Positions 22,571 through 34,041 of a stretch of 64,000 nucleotides of DNA are shown here, in pieces. The notes beneath the pieces are model-generated. The model searched no databases and was not told where the DNA came from. It was given only the letters and a program-made list of their open reading frames with translations. The DNA comes from Gnomoniopsis sp. IMI 355080 (taxonomy: Eukaryota > Ascomycota > Sordariomycetes > Diaporthales > Gnomoniaceae). The stretch covers positions 124,001-188,000 of the forward strand of contig JAPEVC010000006.1 in the NCBI GenBank assembly GCA_027946555.1, written 5' to 3'. Made by a program: the position numbers and the translations under genes. Positions within the stretch are counted from its first letter, which is position 1. Each line of letters starts with the position of its first letter.

Positions 22571-25271
22571 CTTTGTCCTTGAAACAGAAAGGTCGTAATG
22601 GTCGAATACAGTCTGGAATTGAGGCAAGTGTAAGGCTTCGTCGTTGCTGTAACGGCTATGCCACACCGGCCGTGCGTTGGCAGTGGCAAGGAATGGATTA
22701 ATTGATAGCTATAGCTATCGATGCTTGATAATAGCAGTTTTCGTCGCTAATCCTGATATTTCGGCCTTGCAATAGTTGGTGCGCCAAATGCGCCAGCCTT
22801 TCGCATGAAGAGTGTCACATGTATGTGCGCGCTTGAGAGCAAGGCTTTTGATGGCGCAGCGGCGCAACCGTGTTCTTTAACTTGTTGTGAGTCTCGGCGG
22901 GTTACTTGCCGTTCCGAGGTACGTATTAACATGTACCACGCGCTTCGGGAATGCGTGCTTACTGCTCATATCGCCGCACAGCTACAAGAAATTCCTCCGT
23001 CTTACCACTGTTGCATGGTGAGTGCGTGAATGACGTCCATATCTTTCCCTGTCAGCTTACCCGGCGATCGATACTGTACTGGGTGACTAAACCTGCATTG
23101 CGGTTAAAACGATCCACGTTGTGACGTTGTAGAGATGGAACCTCGATTGAGTGACAACAGTCGACCAATGGTTCGCAAAAAACCTGGCTAGTCCCACGAA
23201 CCATAGAAAGCGGGGGTCAAGGAGCGCCTTGAAAGACCACAGTCAAGATTGATGAGTCACAGCCCGCTGGCTTTTCCATGCGGACGTTGTCCCGATGCTG
23301 TGAGCCAGCATACTCAAGAATTACCTATTTCCTATCTAGACACCTAGGAATGAACAAATCATTGATTTTCATCCTTCATTCGGATCTCTGCTCGCTTCAA
23401 CTTTGCTTGCCCTGGTGGCCAAGTTCTGTGGTCTATGTCCAGCTTCAATCGTATAGACCAAGGTCTGTTGACTGTGCACGGCAAGGCTTTGACTTCCTCT
23501 TCCATGTTTACAATCACATGTTTTTTAGTTGTTCATGTCATTCTGGCCGAAGTCGCCAACATTTCCACAGGCACATCTGGAAGACCATCACTTCGAAGGC
23601 CAAGTTTGGAATTGTTCAGTACCGCACAGGCAAGATACTGGACAGGGAACAGGAGCAAGCAAGGAATTACTTTTCGACCAAAAAGCTAGAGTTTCGTTCT
23701 CAGCTTTGACGCGAATACCAACCTGGAAAAGGATAGTCTTACGATGTTTGATTGCGAGTTCTTCATTCCCTGGCCGCCTATTTTCTTCAAAATGCAGATG
23801 TGGCAACTCCTGATGCAATGGCGATCCTCTTATGACGGCTATATTGGGAATATATATATACATATATCAGGATCTTCGCTGTACTTCCTTGAAAAATCCT
23901 GGAATCATAAAGTTAGACTGCTTTCACAGAGAGTAAGTAGGCAAAGTCACATGCGTGCAATGTTGCCTGAAATGGCCAGGATTTGATGTGCTAGGGATCC
24001 ATCATGAACATGTGGGTATGATCTGCAATTTCACGTGGTATTAATTGCACCGTACGTGCATGTTTCACAGTCTTAGACAAATCTTCCTCGTAGGCAGAAA
24101 CTTTCGGCTATACACCTAGGGATACTTGGAGCGAAAGAGACCGACCCTCGGGGCAAGCCGTGTATGAGAAGATGGTTCTGCCACATATGGATTGCCCAGG
24201 CTCAGATTTGTTTTCCCGATCCGTGCCCAACTTGACAGCTAGAAGCATCTGATTGTTGCCCACAATAACATACAAACACAGCCTCCCACCCACATACGTA
24301 GTTACCTAGGTTTACCTAGATACGTGTAACGTGAAAATTATACCTCGGTAGGCAGCAGGACACGTATATGCCTGTCCAAGCAAAATGCTAATACGCCACA
24401 GTCTGCTGATGATCATCTGTTATCAGTTTATTCAGACTGCTTATTTGATTATACCGGCATAACCGCTTAGCTTGTGTTGCGAACACTTGGGCAGATTTCA
24501 AACGCGGCAGCCAAATGGCTGCGCGCATCGAAGGGTGTATTACATACCCCGGAGTTCTCTTCGGTACCTAATGGATGTAACCTAAGGGTTAAGGGCCCGA
24601 GAGGAGTGTAACACTGTCACGAAATTTGTTTGGTATTCATCATACATCCATGATGTTGCCCTACTAGGTATAGTAAAAGGCTGGGTGATTCTGTTAACTT
24701 CCGAGGTTGGTTGCGGCGTATTCGGATTCCATTGGATACGGCCATCGAGACTTTGTAGTACGTGGAATACCTAGTGAACGACACTTGAGTAGTTTGATAC
24801 ACTCTTGTCCCTACCTCGAACTTAATCTGATTCTAGACCTTTTAAGTTTCAACGATGGGCCGGGTAAAACTATCCCCATACCATGGACGACCGTTTTGTA
24901 CCTGTTCTAGGGGTAGCCAAACCACGGCGTGTCTAAACTTTAATTTGTAAAGTACTTCCAAGATTCCAGCAGCAGAAAACATTCTGCCAAACTTGGTACT
25001 GTGACTTGTTCTTGATCGACCTGTCTAGGTGAATACTGTTTGTACTCACCCCTGGTAGGATGGTAGATATGGGCGCTGGGCGGATGATTCCGAGCTTGCT
25101 CTCGGGCATAGGCATGGTCTCATAGATATTCTTGGTTTAGGTTGGGCTGTCATGCTGGGAATATGTATAGTAGAGCCCTTCGCGGATATTCTAGCTTACT
25201 CCTCGCTTCATAATCTGGGTCAGAAACACTGCAACATTTCCTAAAGAGAAGAAGGAAAATACATTGCAAAA
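22571..25271. other. Gene-poor intergenic region
   Basis: About 2.7 kb without a convincing gene. Competing short frames at 23278-23813 have random composition. ACCTAGG-type motifs occur near 23340, 24115 and 24300-24320. It separates the metabolite genes from the RGS-LOV gene. Confidence 0.6.
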
Positions 25272-27881
25272 ATGTTTGGCAGAAGACCACGCATGAACAG
25301 CGGTTCGCGGGTGCCAGCTAGCCCAGCTAGCCCACCACTATCTATTGCGAGTACAGCCGACCTTGACAAAGCCGGACACCCCGTCAAGAAGGCCATAAGC
25401 CACACACGACTTTTCGGTCGCACATTCACCCGCTTGTCGGATTCATTGTCAGAAAATTCGAAGCGCAACTTCTTGAAATCAAGTCAGGACCAGCCGCAGG
25501 ACGCATCGAGGTAAATCACACTGATCAGGCTATAAGGCTCCGTCTCTGCTAATTAACAATGAAACCCTAAGTCTGGCAAGTCTCACCGAAGATACGACAC
25601 TGTCTACTGAGATTCCTAGCACAGCACTTCCCTGGCAGGGTAACAGTGGTCCTTCAGACGCGGCTCATAACTCACACGGCGTCGATGGAGTAATGGTACC
25701 ACCGAGGATAGAGTCTTTGGGTCTGAGCCGCGAATTACCACTTCCCGGACTACAAGCCAGATTTTTGAAGGATACAAAATATTACGAGCCACTCAAGTTA
25801 GCCGACCTTGGGCCCGATAGCTTCGACCTCGTGCCATCCGACGACCATGGGGACCAAGGGCTGGCCCCATCCATGCTAGAACACAGATTTGAGGTCATCT
25901 TTTCTGATTATCATTTGGATGTCATTCTTCAGGACTATTCGACTCTTCAGCGCTTTACTGACTTCATCACATCATACCGGCCCAAATCTCTTCCACTACT
26001 TAATTATTATCTGAGCTTGATGAAGGCGCAGGCGGCCTTGTATCTTACTAATTCTATCATACATGATCTGAAGCCAGTGTCTTATCACGGAGACAATCTG
26101 GAGTTTACAGAGAATTCGGGGGAGCGCATTGAGAGCCAAGAACTGCAAGACAAAATTGCGAAAGCATTTCAGCCTCTGGCAAGAGACGATCTATCGGCTT
26201 ATGTCACGCATCAGTGGATGACCGTTGTCGAAGCATCGATGAAACAACGAGTCAGAGGATTGCTACCATCACACCTTAAAGAGTGAGTTGACTCTATTCT
26301 AGAAAACGTCACAGCAATCAAGACTGATTAGTCGGCTTTATAGTCTTTCCGAAGGTTTAGGGGAGACCTTCTGTCTTACTGACCCCAGCAAGAAAGACAA
26401 TCCTATAGTCTTCTGTTCCGAGGGTAGGTTTCCGATGCTGATCTATGTATATATATATTTTGCTCTGCTAATCTTGAGCTGCGACCTGAGTAGAGTTCTA
26501 TCGGACTACTCAATATGGCACTCCATATGCAATTGGTCGGAACTGTCGATTCCTGCAGGGGCCAAAGACTGATGCAAGTGCGGTGAACCGACTGAAGATG
26601 AAGCTCGATGCAGGCCAAGAGCACAGCGAGGTTCTGTTGAATTATCGTCGGGATGGTTCCCCATTCATGTGAGTATCTCGCAGGCCAGTGATATGTAGGG
26701 CACTAGGAGGCACTGACTTGGAAAATGACAGTAACCTGCTCATGTGTGCACCGTTGAAAGACTTTAGAGGAAATGTGCGATACTTTCTGGGCGCTCAAAT
26801 CGATGTCTCTGGTTTAGCCGCCGATTTCACCGGCCTCGACTATTTGCAACGGGCCACATCCGGACCTCAGCCCTCTCGCCAGAGGCAAGACAGCGACACT
26901 CCCGAAAAAACACAAGGTGATGCAGGCTTGCCGCATTGTCCCCTCAAAAGATTTTCTGAGATGCTGAACGACGAGGAATTAGATGTAGTTCGGAAGCACG
27001 GCGGGCGCTTGTATCGCCCGGCAGGGGATAAAGTGACGGCCCACGAAAGAAGGCGGCTAGTGATTGTCCCCGAGGACGGGGAAGATGCTGATAGTGACTA
27101 CGTCTCTGTGTTGAGTCAGGAAGCCTCCAATGCAGAGGTTGGCGATGGCAGCGGCTCGAATACTCCAACCCTGTCTATAGCAACCACAAGCGGTGGGCAC
27201 CTTGGACGGGTATACGAACACTATGTTGTTGTCAGACCAGCGCCAAGCTTGCGTATCCTGTTCGCCTCCCCATCACTGCGTATACCAGGTCTTCTTCAAT
27301 CTTCTCTACTGGATCGCATTGGAGGACCTATACGGGTACGCGAGCAGGTAATTGAGGCACTTGTCAAAGGACAAAGTGTAACAGCGAGTAGGTGTTCAAT
27401 GTCTTAGGACATCATTCTCCACTGCTCTCCGACCTCGAGACAACGAGCCCAAGTTCGATTGGAGGCTGCCCATACTGTCATCCGTTGAGGAAATGCCCAG
27501 ACGGAGCGATCTCAGATCTTTGGATATAACATGGATATGCTGACGCAAGACTGTACAGATATACTTTGGATCACGAAGCCTACGAACAGTAACAGAGGTA
27601 TCGAAAAGAACACAGGCCGCGCTCGCTGGTTTCATGCCACGCCTTTGATTTCAGCCAGTGGCGCAGTAGGAGTTTGGATGATTGTTCTGGTAGATGATGA
27701 CTCTGAGCGCACCAAGATGTTGCAAGGCCATATGGGAAATATCACGACAGTTTCCACATCAAACGGGGGAGGTGCTCCACCGATCAAGCCACCAATGGCT
27801 CACCAGCGACGGCCATCGCATGAGGCTAGCTACTTCGATTTCGAGCCAGATTCCCGTATCAACTCTAAATCCACTACGTAG
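25272..27881 (+). CDS. RGS-LOV protein: flavin photosensor with G-protein regulator domain, 731 aa
   Basis: Exons are 25272-25510, 25572-26282, 26332-26423, 26494-26668, 26732-27387 and 27559-27881 (2196 nt). A basic, S-rich N-terminus is followed by an RGS domain at about residues 185-310 (RFEVIFSDYHLDVILQDYST). A LOV-type PAS domain follows at about 320-440: ETFCLTDPSKKDNPIVF, then GRNCRFLQGPKTD with the flavin-adduct cysteine at 365, and FINLLMCAPLKDFRGNVRYF. A second PAS-like region (VYEHYVVVRPAPSLRILFAS, then VGVWMIVLVDDD) lies near the C-terminus. Blue light should form a Cys-FMN adduct and could change membrane attachment or RGS activity towards a G-alpha subunit. The last intron (171 nt) is the least certain join. 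Homologues with this order are known from plant-associated fungi. Confidence 0.87.
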
Positions 27882-28480
27882 GAATACATGAGACTATGAG
27901 ATTTCTTTCTATATCTTCGAATCAACGAGTCTCATGCCATTATACAGTCTGGACTCTCTCGACTTCATAATAATATCTCATCGTGGCATATTGACAGAAC
28001 GTTTCCAGAGCCTTGACACTCAGCCTTGCCCCCCCTCCCCCGTCTTTTTTCTTTCTTTCTGAGATCTCTGTCTACTCTAGCTACGTACTCAAGGCGGGAA
28101 ATCTCTTTAATGACCTGTCACTTGCGTTGAACCATGGGAAGGTGGTCTACGCTACGATCGATACAATGGAATGCAGATCAGAACGCCTGCTCATAATCTA
28201 GTCATGACATTATAATCACCGTGCGATAGAAGTCTTCCAGCACTAAGTCCGCCCAAAAGCATAGAAGGAAAAGGTCACAGAAATGATTATGGACGGTCTT
28301 AGTCTATGAAATGGGTGCCTGCTCAGTGCTCAGAGCCTCACGATTCACGAAGATTCACGGGAGCTTCCTTGTACGTTCTCAAAGGCTTGGTCTCCCCTTT
28401 TCCCCTTTTCCCCCTTTGCTTTTTCTTATCCTTTTGTTCATTGCTCTCTGTTAAACACCGAAATCAATGACACACAAGGG
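27882..28480. other. Intergenic with pyrimidine-rich promoter
   Basis: No gene. A CT-rich block (CCCCTTTTCC repeats) at about 28390-28440 sits 50-90 bases before the next start codon and probably belongs to its promoter or leader. Confidence 0.5.
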
Positions 28481-30337
28481 ATGATTTTGCTACCGCCGAA
28501 AACATCCCCTGCCGGGAGCCAACCAGACCGGATGAAATCCTTGGGCTGTTGCGGAAACTTCAAACCCGGTCTAGTCAAGACGTATAAAGACACACCAGAT
28601 GTGTTGCTAGTAAACATGCAACGTCAACTCCTCAACTTATGTGGTGCAATGACATGCGCTACCGTTCCGCAATCATTCATCGCGTGGTGTCTCAGACAGA
28701 CGTTGACGATGTCACGCAATTTCCTCGGTGGCCTTGACCGCTTTACAAGTAAAATGTCATCTGCCGCATCTTCACGAGGGCAGCAAGATCAACTTGCAGT
28801 CGCACCACACTCTGACGCCTCCGCCTCCCGTTACTTCGCAATTCGCGTGGTGGACGCCAACACAGGCCGGGGCATTCCGCTCGTTTTTCTTAGAACGACC
28901 TACAAAGCGATATACATGACGGACAGCGCGGGCTATGTCGCCTTTTTCGAGCCTGGGCTTATGACGGGCGAGCCCTTGTGGGTAACGGTCAGCAGTTACG
29001 GCTTCGAGTCCCCGACTGGCTTTCTGGGCTGCGAGGGCACAGCGATCAACCCAGTCTCAGGCGGTTCGGTGGAAATAAAACTCACCAGGACACAAATTGC
29101 TGAAAGGCTTTACCGGATGACTGGCTATGGTATTTACCGGGACAGTTTGCTTCTGGGGAAGCCAGTGCCGATTGACAAGCCGGTTCTAAACGCCCAGGTT
29201 GCCGGTAGTGACACAATACAGTGTGCAACATTTCAAGGAAGGTTACTTTGGTTATGGCAAGATACCGATCGAATGAGCTTTCCCCTAGGAAACTTCAGTA
29301 TGACCGGAGCAACAACAGAATTGCCCGCGCATCTGGACCCAGAGTCAGGGTTGAACTTCAGATACTACACCGTGGACGATCAGCCGAATCAATTCACGCG
29401 GCCAATGGTCAAGATTCCATTGAAAAGAAATGGTAGCTTTCCTATCTGGGTTGACGGTTTGACCGTCGTGCCAGATCAGACAGGCAAGGAGCGACTGGTA
29501 GCGAGATACTACGCCGCAGACCATGATATGTCTTGTATCGAAGAGGGCCTGGTCCTCTGGAACGACACAGCGCAGATGTTCGAGAAACTTGAGACTTTCC
29601 AAAGGGGAGAAGCTTTAGCACCAGGTGGACATGCAATCTACGCCTACGACAACGGAACGCGATACGTGTACTACGGCAAGAATGTCCGCGTCAAGGCAGA
29701 CTTTTCCAGCGTCGCTGATCCATCGCAATACGAAGCTTTTACCTGTTTGACTCCAGACGGGAGAAAAGCTAAGCGAACAATGACTCGATCTTTGGTTTGG
29801 GGCTGGGTGAAAGGCGGCAAGCCAGTCCACTTCGATAATGCAGACAGTCTTGTACGTGCTGGCATCATACGTCCGGAAGAGTCGCCGTACAGATTGGTGG
29901 ATGTTGATACGCACCAACGTGTTGTTGCGGCGCAAGTAGGAATAGCGTGGAACCCCTATCTCGGGCTCTGGGTCAACATCGTCCAGCAGAAAATGGGAGA
30001 TACGACGGCCGGAGAAATCTTCTTCTCGACGGCGAGCTCGCCAGAGGGGCCCTGGCAACACTGTCGCAAAGTTGCCACACACCACATGAGCCGCGACAGT
30101 TATAAGTGCAACCATAACGACTTGTATAACCCGGTCCAGCATTACGAGTTGATGCGTGAGGGCGGAAGATTCATTTATTTCTCGGGTACATTGGTCAATA
30201 CCTTTTCTGGCAATCAATGGTGGACTCCTTTGTATAACTATAACAACATCATGTATCGCTTAGATCTCAAGGACCCAAGGCTCCAACTGCCGCGACCGCC
30301 ATCCGGATTGTGGCCAACCAAGCCAAACGCTGCTTGA
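28481..30337 (+). CDS. Predicted beta-propeller protein of unknown function, up to 618 aa, intronless
   Basis: A single long frame from ATG 28481. Conserved-looking sequence begins near residue 115 (SASRYFAIRVVDANTGRGIP), so the start may instead be ATG 28754 (residue 92). Residues ~117-200 look like a transthyretin or Ig-like carrier module (VDANTGRGIPLVFL...TDSAGYVAFFEPG). After that come repeated aromatic strands typical of a five-bladed propeller: FQGRLLWLWQDTDR, LVARYYAADHDMS, YVYYGKNVRVKAD, LGLWVNIVQQKMGD, EIFFSTASSPEGPW. Such propellers occur in glycoside hydrolases and carbohydrate-binding proteins, but I cannot name catalytic acids with confidence. There is no clear signal peptide at the first ATG. 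Intronless structure in an intron-rich neighbourhood and a prokaryote-like architecture make horizontal origin conceivable. Confidence 0.82.
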   Translation: MILLPPKTSPAGSQPDRMKSLGCCGNFKPGLVKTYKDTPDVLLVNMQRQLLNLCGAMTCATVPQSFIAWCLRQTLTMSRNFLGGLDRFTSKMSSAASSRGQQDQLAVAPHSDASASRYFAIRVVDANTGRGIPLVFLRTTYKAIYMTDSAGYVAFFEPGLMTGEPLWVTVSSYGFESPTGFLGCEGTAINPVSGGSVEIKLTRTQIAERLYRMTGYGIYRDSLLLGKPVPIDKPVLNAQVAGSDTIQCATFQGRLLWLWQDTDRMSFPLGNFSMTGATTELPAHLDPESGLNFRYYTVDDQPNQFTRPMVKIPLKRNGSFPIWVDGLTVVPDQTGKERLVARYYAADHDMSCIEEGLVLWNDTAQMFEKLETFQRGEALAPGGHAIYAYDNGTRYVYYGKNVRVKADFSSVADPSQYEAFTCLTPDGRKAKRTMTRSLVWGWVKGGKPVHFDNADSLVRAGIIRPEESPYRLVDVDTHQRVVAAQVGIAWNPYLGLWVNIVQQKMGDTTAGEIFFSTASSPEGPWQHCRKVATHHMSRDSYKCNHNDLYNPVQHYELMREGGRFIYFSGTLVNTFSGNQWWTPLYNYNNIMYRLDLKDPRLQLPRPPSGLWPTKPNAA

Positions 30338-30800
30338 TGCCGAGCTTTAAACCTTGAATGGGTTGGAACATATTTGCATGTATCTTTTTCTCGTCAGAGG
30401 ATTGGCTCTGCCTTCTTTGCCAGAGACTCGTGTGAATGTGGATGCTTTTGCTTCTACTCGCAAGATTCCCCGAATTTTTCCCTTTCTTAACCTTGCAGAA
30501 AACGGGCGTATCATCGTGGCTTTTGATCGAGGAGTTATTCAAGGAAATTCTCTTGTGATTCATTGCCAATTCTTCGCATAACATTCTTGTACAAAACGTC
30601 GGGATCTATGTATTTTCGTCGATGTCAATTAAGTATGTATTATGAGACAACGAGGAGGATGAATCTTTTACGCACAAGAGAAACTGGCAATGAGCACCTG
30701 CACTCTCAAATCACATTCAAAGCAAAACTATTCTTCAAGCCTAGGTATAGAGACGAATGTGTACTTTTGACACTGTTCATATAAGTCCGCTTAATCGCCG
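30338..30800. other. Intergenic between convergent genes
   Basis: No gene. The propeller gene and the APH-like gene converge on this AT-rich stretch, which must hold both 3' ends. Confidence 0.55.
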
Positions 30801-31922
30801 CTACATATGGCCCGCAAAGAAAAGATCAAGGCGCAAGATCTCTTCATCATCGCGGCCTGCTTGAACAACCCTATCCAACTTCCCATCATCAAATGCAATA
30901 CCGTGCCACAACAAAACACCGAGGATGTGTGCATCATCCACGATTTGTTTCTCCAGTTTACTCATTGCAGGCCCACCAGCAGCCAGCTCTGCCTCTAGCT
31001 GCTCCCAGAACAAGGCTCGCAGCTCGCTCTCATCAGAATAGTAGGAGAATCGACCGCTGCTGTCGGTCTCACCCAGAAGTTCTTCCAGGCCATATAGTGC
31101 TACGCCAAACGGTAGGTATTCTGCCTCCGCCCAATCCAGCATTCCTGTTAAGACGAGTTCCCCAAGCTTGTCTTGGGATGGCTCCACCATGATGTTCGCA
31201 GGAACCATGTCGCCGTGGGTCAAGACCCACGGCAACGAAGTAATTTTGTCGAGCTGGGTCCATGCCCTACTCACGAAAGGCGCAAAACGTGGTGGAAGAT
31301 CTGCGCGCATCTTCTCCAGGCGCCACCTCAGCGAGCCGCCAACACGGCCTGGGGTGCGTGGCCTCCCGGGACCTGGCATTTCGTGGGCATGAGTCCATCC
31401 TGTAACAATGAGCCGGGCGAAGTGACGAATGACGGAACAGCGATGTTTCCTTGAAAGGACAGATGAAGTCCGCAACTCGGCCAGTGAGATGCCTCGAATT
31501 CTCTCCAAGGATATAACATCAAAACAGTATTGGTCATCAACCATAGCAACACCTTCGTCGACGGGTTGTGGAGCATCGAAGTCATTGCGATAATCTTTGG
31601 ACAGCGGGCAGGCAGTAGGTTTAAGGACTGTGAGAAGCTGAGTCCTCGGTGCAAGGCTACCGTATGCATTGCAAGCAGCTTCGGCCACGGCCATGTGGAG
31701 CTTGTGAGCGGGCGGTCTGAACTGAATGACCCTGTCATGTCCAACAAATAGAGTATAGGAGCAATAACCCTGAGGTTTTACTTCCTTAATTTCGGCATCA
31801 GGGAAGAGCTCTCGAATCAGAAGCCAACACTGGTCCCGGGTTTGGGAAGGGAACCCGCAACGAGCAAAGAATGCGTCAACGCCGTTACCTTCCCCCGGCG
31901 GAGGTATCTTCGTGGTGGCCAT
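30801..31922 (-). CDS. Aminoglycoside phosphotransferase-fold (APH) kinase-like protein, 373 aa
   Basis: Single exon, true ATG at 31922. The C-terminal lobe shows the APH catalytic loop VLTHGDMVPANIM (HGD at 236-238, Asn 243) and the metal-binding segment GMLDWAEAEYLPFG (Asp 263). The N-terminal lobe is shorter and its ATP-binding Lys is not obvious. Fungal genomes carry many such small-molecule kinases of unknown substrate (choline, ethanolamine, hydroxylated metabolites), so drug resistance should not be assumed. No signal peptide or membrane helix is seen. It is the first of four minus-strand genes with kinase or membrane-signalling features. Confidence 0.88.
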   Translation of the reverse strand: MATTKIPPPGEGNGVDAFFARCGFPSQTRDQCWLLIRELFPDAEIKEVKPQGYCSYTLFVGHDRVIQFRPPAHKLHMAVAEAACNAYGSLAPRTQLLTVLKPTACPLSKDYRNDFDAPQPVDEGVAMVDDQYCFDVISLERIRGISLAELRTSSVLSRKHRCSVIRHFARLIVTGWTHAHEMPGPGRPRTPGRVGGSLRWRLEKMRADLPPRFAPFVSRAWTQLDKITSLPWVLTHGDMVPANIMVEPSQDKLGELVLTGMLDWAEAEYLPFGVALYGLEELLGETDSSGRFSYYSDESELRALFWEQLEAELAAGGPAMSKLEKQIVDDAHILGVLLWHGIAFDDGKLDRVVQAGRDDEEILRLDLFFAGHM

Positions 31923-34041
31923 ATTGGCTCAGGATTCATGGATGTATTAGCATTTTTGAACAACACTCTGTCGTCGTTTCAGTCCATCACAGTGGTACTC
32001 ATGGGGATGGTACAGGATGCACGAGAAAGTGGGGTTGATTTCGCTCGGGTGATCATCTGCTGATGCATGCAAGCTGATGACCCCCCACGCAGTGCCCCCA
32101 CGTGCTGAATCGACAGCCACCGGATGTTACTAGATATAATGGCGTCCAATACGCCTTCCCGGACCCTTCTTACGAATGTCTAGAATGCATGATGGAAATA
32201 GAGTCCCGACAGACTTTTCTCACGAGTATGGTCAGGAATTTGAGATCTCGCTGCCTGGACGAGAGCTTTACGGTTCATCAACCATGAAGGTGTATAAATT
32301 ATGTTCCTGGTCACAAATAGTCCTTGAAGACTAATTGATGGTATAACACGCTTTCACCGGGTCTCGACTGACGCGGACTCTTGCAAGAGTGAAGACTTGA
32401 ACCCCCCAATGGATTTATTAGCACGTCGCAATGCTATTTTTTTTGAGAGCCTGGAGCGCAGCTTTGGCCCAAAGATGTTGGATATCTACCTAGGCGATAC
32501 TATGTGATGAATGAAATATGGACTCTTGCTAGGGTAAGGCGTACAGGCATTTGGGAGCAAGAATCGTGAAACCTTCTGCAAAGCTCATTTTTGACAGAGC
32601 ATTACCATAAAGGACTCTTTCCCCGGGATTCGTATCGAGTGCACCTCCTGAGTCCTAAGTGCTATTTCTGAGGACTTTTCTCCGGGCTGTCAGCTTTCTT
32701 TTGCGTCATGCCACAACAAGGCCACACGCCGACCATAGTGCAGCCTTCGAGGGAGACAAAATGCGGTAAGATGTGAACTATCACGGCGTTGAGGCCCGGA
32801 GCCAAGACGAATTCTTGACACAGACACCACCAGTTCGAAGAGCAGCCGGGGAGAGGGCGCCATATATACCTACATTAAAGCCCAGAAAAGATCAATTTTA
32901 CCCTGGTCAAATGGCCGACCTAAGAAAAGAAAGGCTTTAAATATGTATAATCGGTAGCGGAGCAGGAAGCCTGGAGTCCATAATCTAATGCAAGAAATAC
33001 TCCAAGGCAAAATTGAGGAATAAAAAGATGTATTGCGATTTTCAGGGGACATGAAAAGTAGGTGATGGGCGCAAAAGGATGGGTTATGAAGACAAATTTG
33101 CGCTTGGATCGGTACATAGGACCATACCTAGTGGAAAACTTGGGATCCCGTCCGCTCTCCCCTAAATAAGCCACCAAGGGCTGGATTAGTAGTTAAGTGG
33201 GTGACCATTAGCGAATACCCGGTGTTCTATGTTTTTGGAACTTGCCTTGCTTTTTGTTGCCCAATTGCATGAGGTGGGTGGGACGTTTGGACCGGTGGGT
33301 GACGGACATTCGCGAATCCATTAGAGGCTCTTAACAGCAAGAGTGGACGATCTTCCTGTTTACTCACAACCTTATCTATGCTAAGCAGTTGTTTCTGGAG
33401 CTATAGGCGGATTTTCCGCCGAATTGCGAATAGCTCTATATATATTTATGATGTACATTTACTTTGTTGGTATATAGGCCCTCATGGAAGTTATCGTGCG
33501 AAATACTATAAATCACTTAAAGACCGGCTGCTGAGAGATATAACTAGGCAGATGCATTTGTTCTAGTAATGTTAATCATAAGGGGAGACAGAACTGTAGA
33601 CATCTAATATACCAAAGTATTCTACATAATCGTCAAAAGATGCAAGATCGTCACATGAAACCTTTAAAATTCGTTTTTGTTTTCTCAGGAACGGAGCTCG
33701 TTGCAAATCTGTTTGTTTCCCGTGTTTTTTTGTCGCGGATGAACAAGTCTGTCTTAAATTTAATTCGATAGGTACTTTTTGAGGATCCCTAGCTACTTTC
33801 AGTTACACAAGCTGGGTCGAGAACTACTAGACTCCTTCAAGATTCGATCATCAAGTCCACCGTACGTTCGCCACACAGAGAACCGCTCTGCATGGCCGGT
33901 CAAAGTTGACATTTCAATTGATCGATGCTGCTGCGTTGATCCAACATCAGTCCAGATGGCAAATCCTCTGTTTTAGTACAGTCACCCTGCACGATCTCAT
34001 GTGACTCCATACTATCTCCCATAACCATACTGCAACTTCTC
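31923..34041. other. AT-rich gene-poor region
   Basis: About 2.1 kb with no convincing frame. Strongly AT-rich between about 33380 and 33790 (runs such as TATATATATTTATG), suggesting an old mutated repeat, but no element could be identified. Confidence 0.55.

Noticed and set aside
23278..23813. Several overlapping open frames on the plus strand
   Set aside because: Competing frames of similar length, random composition, no splice-supported continuation.
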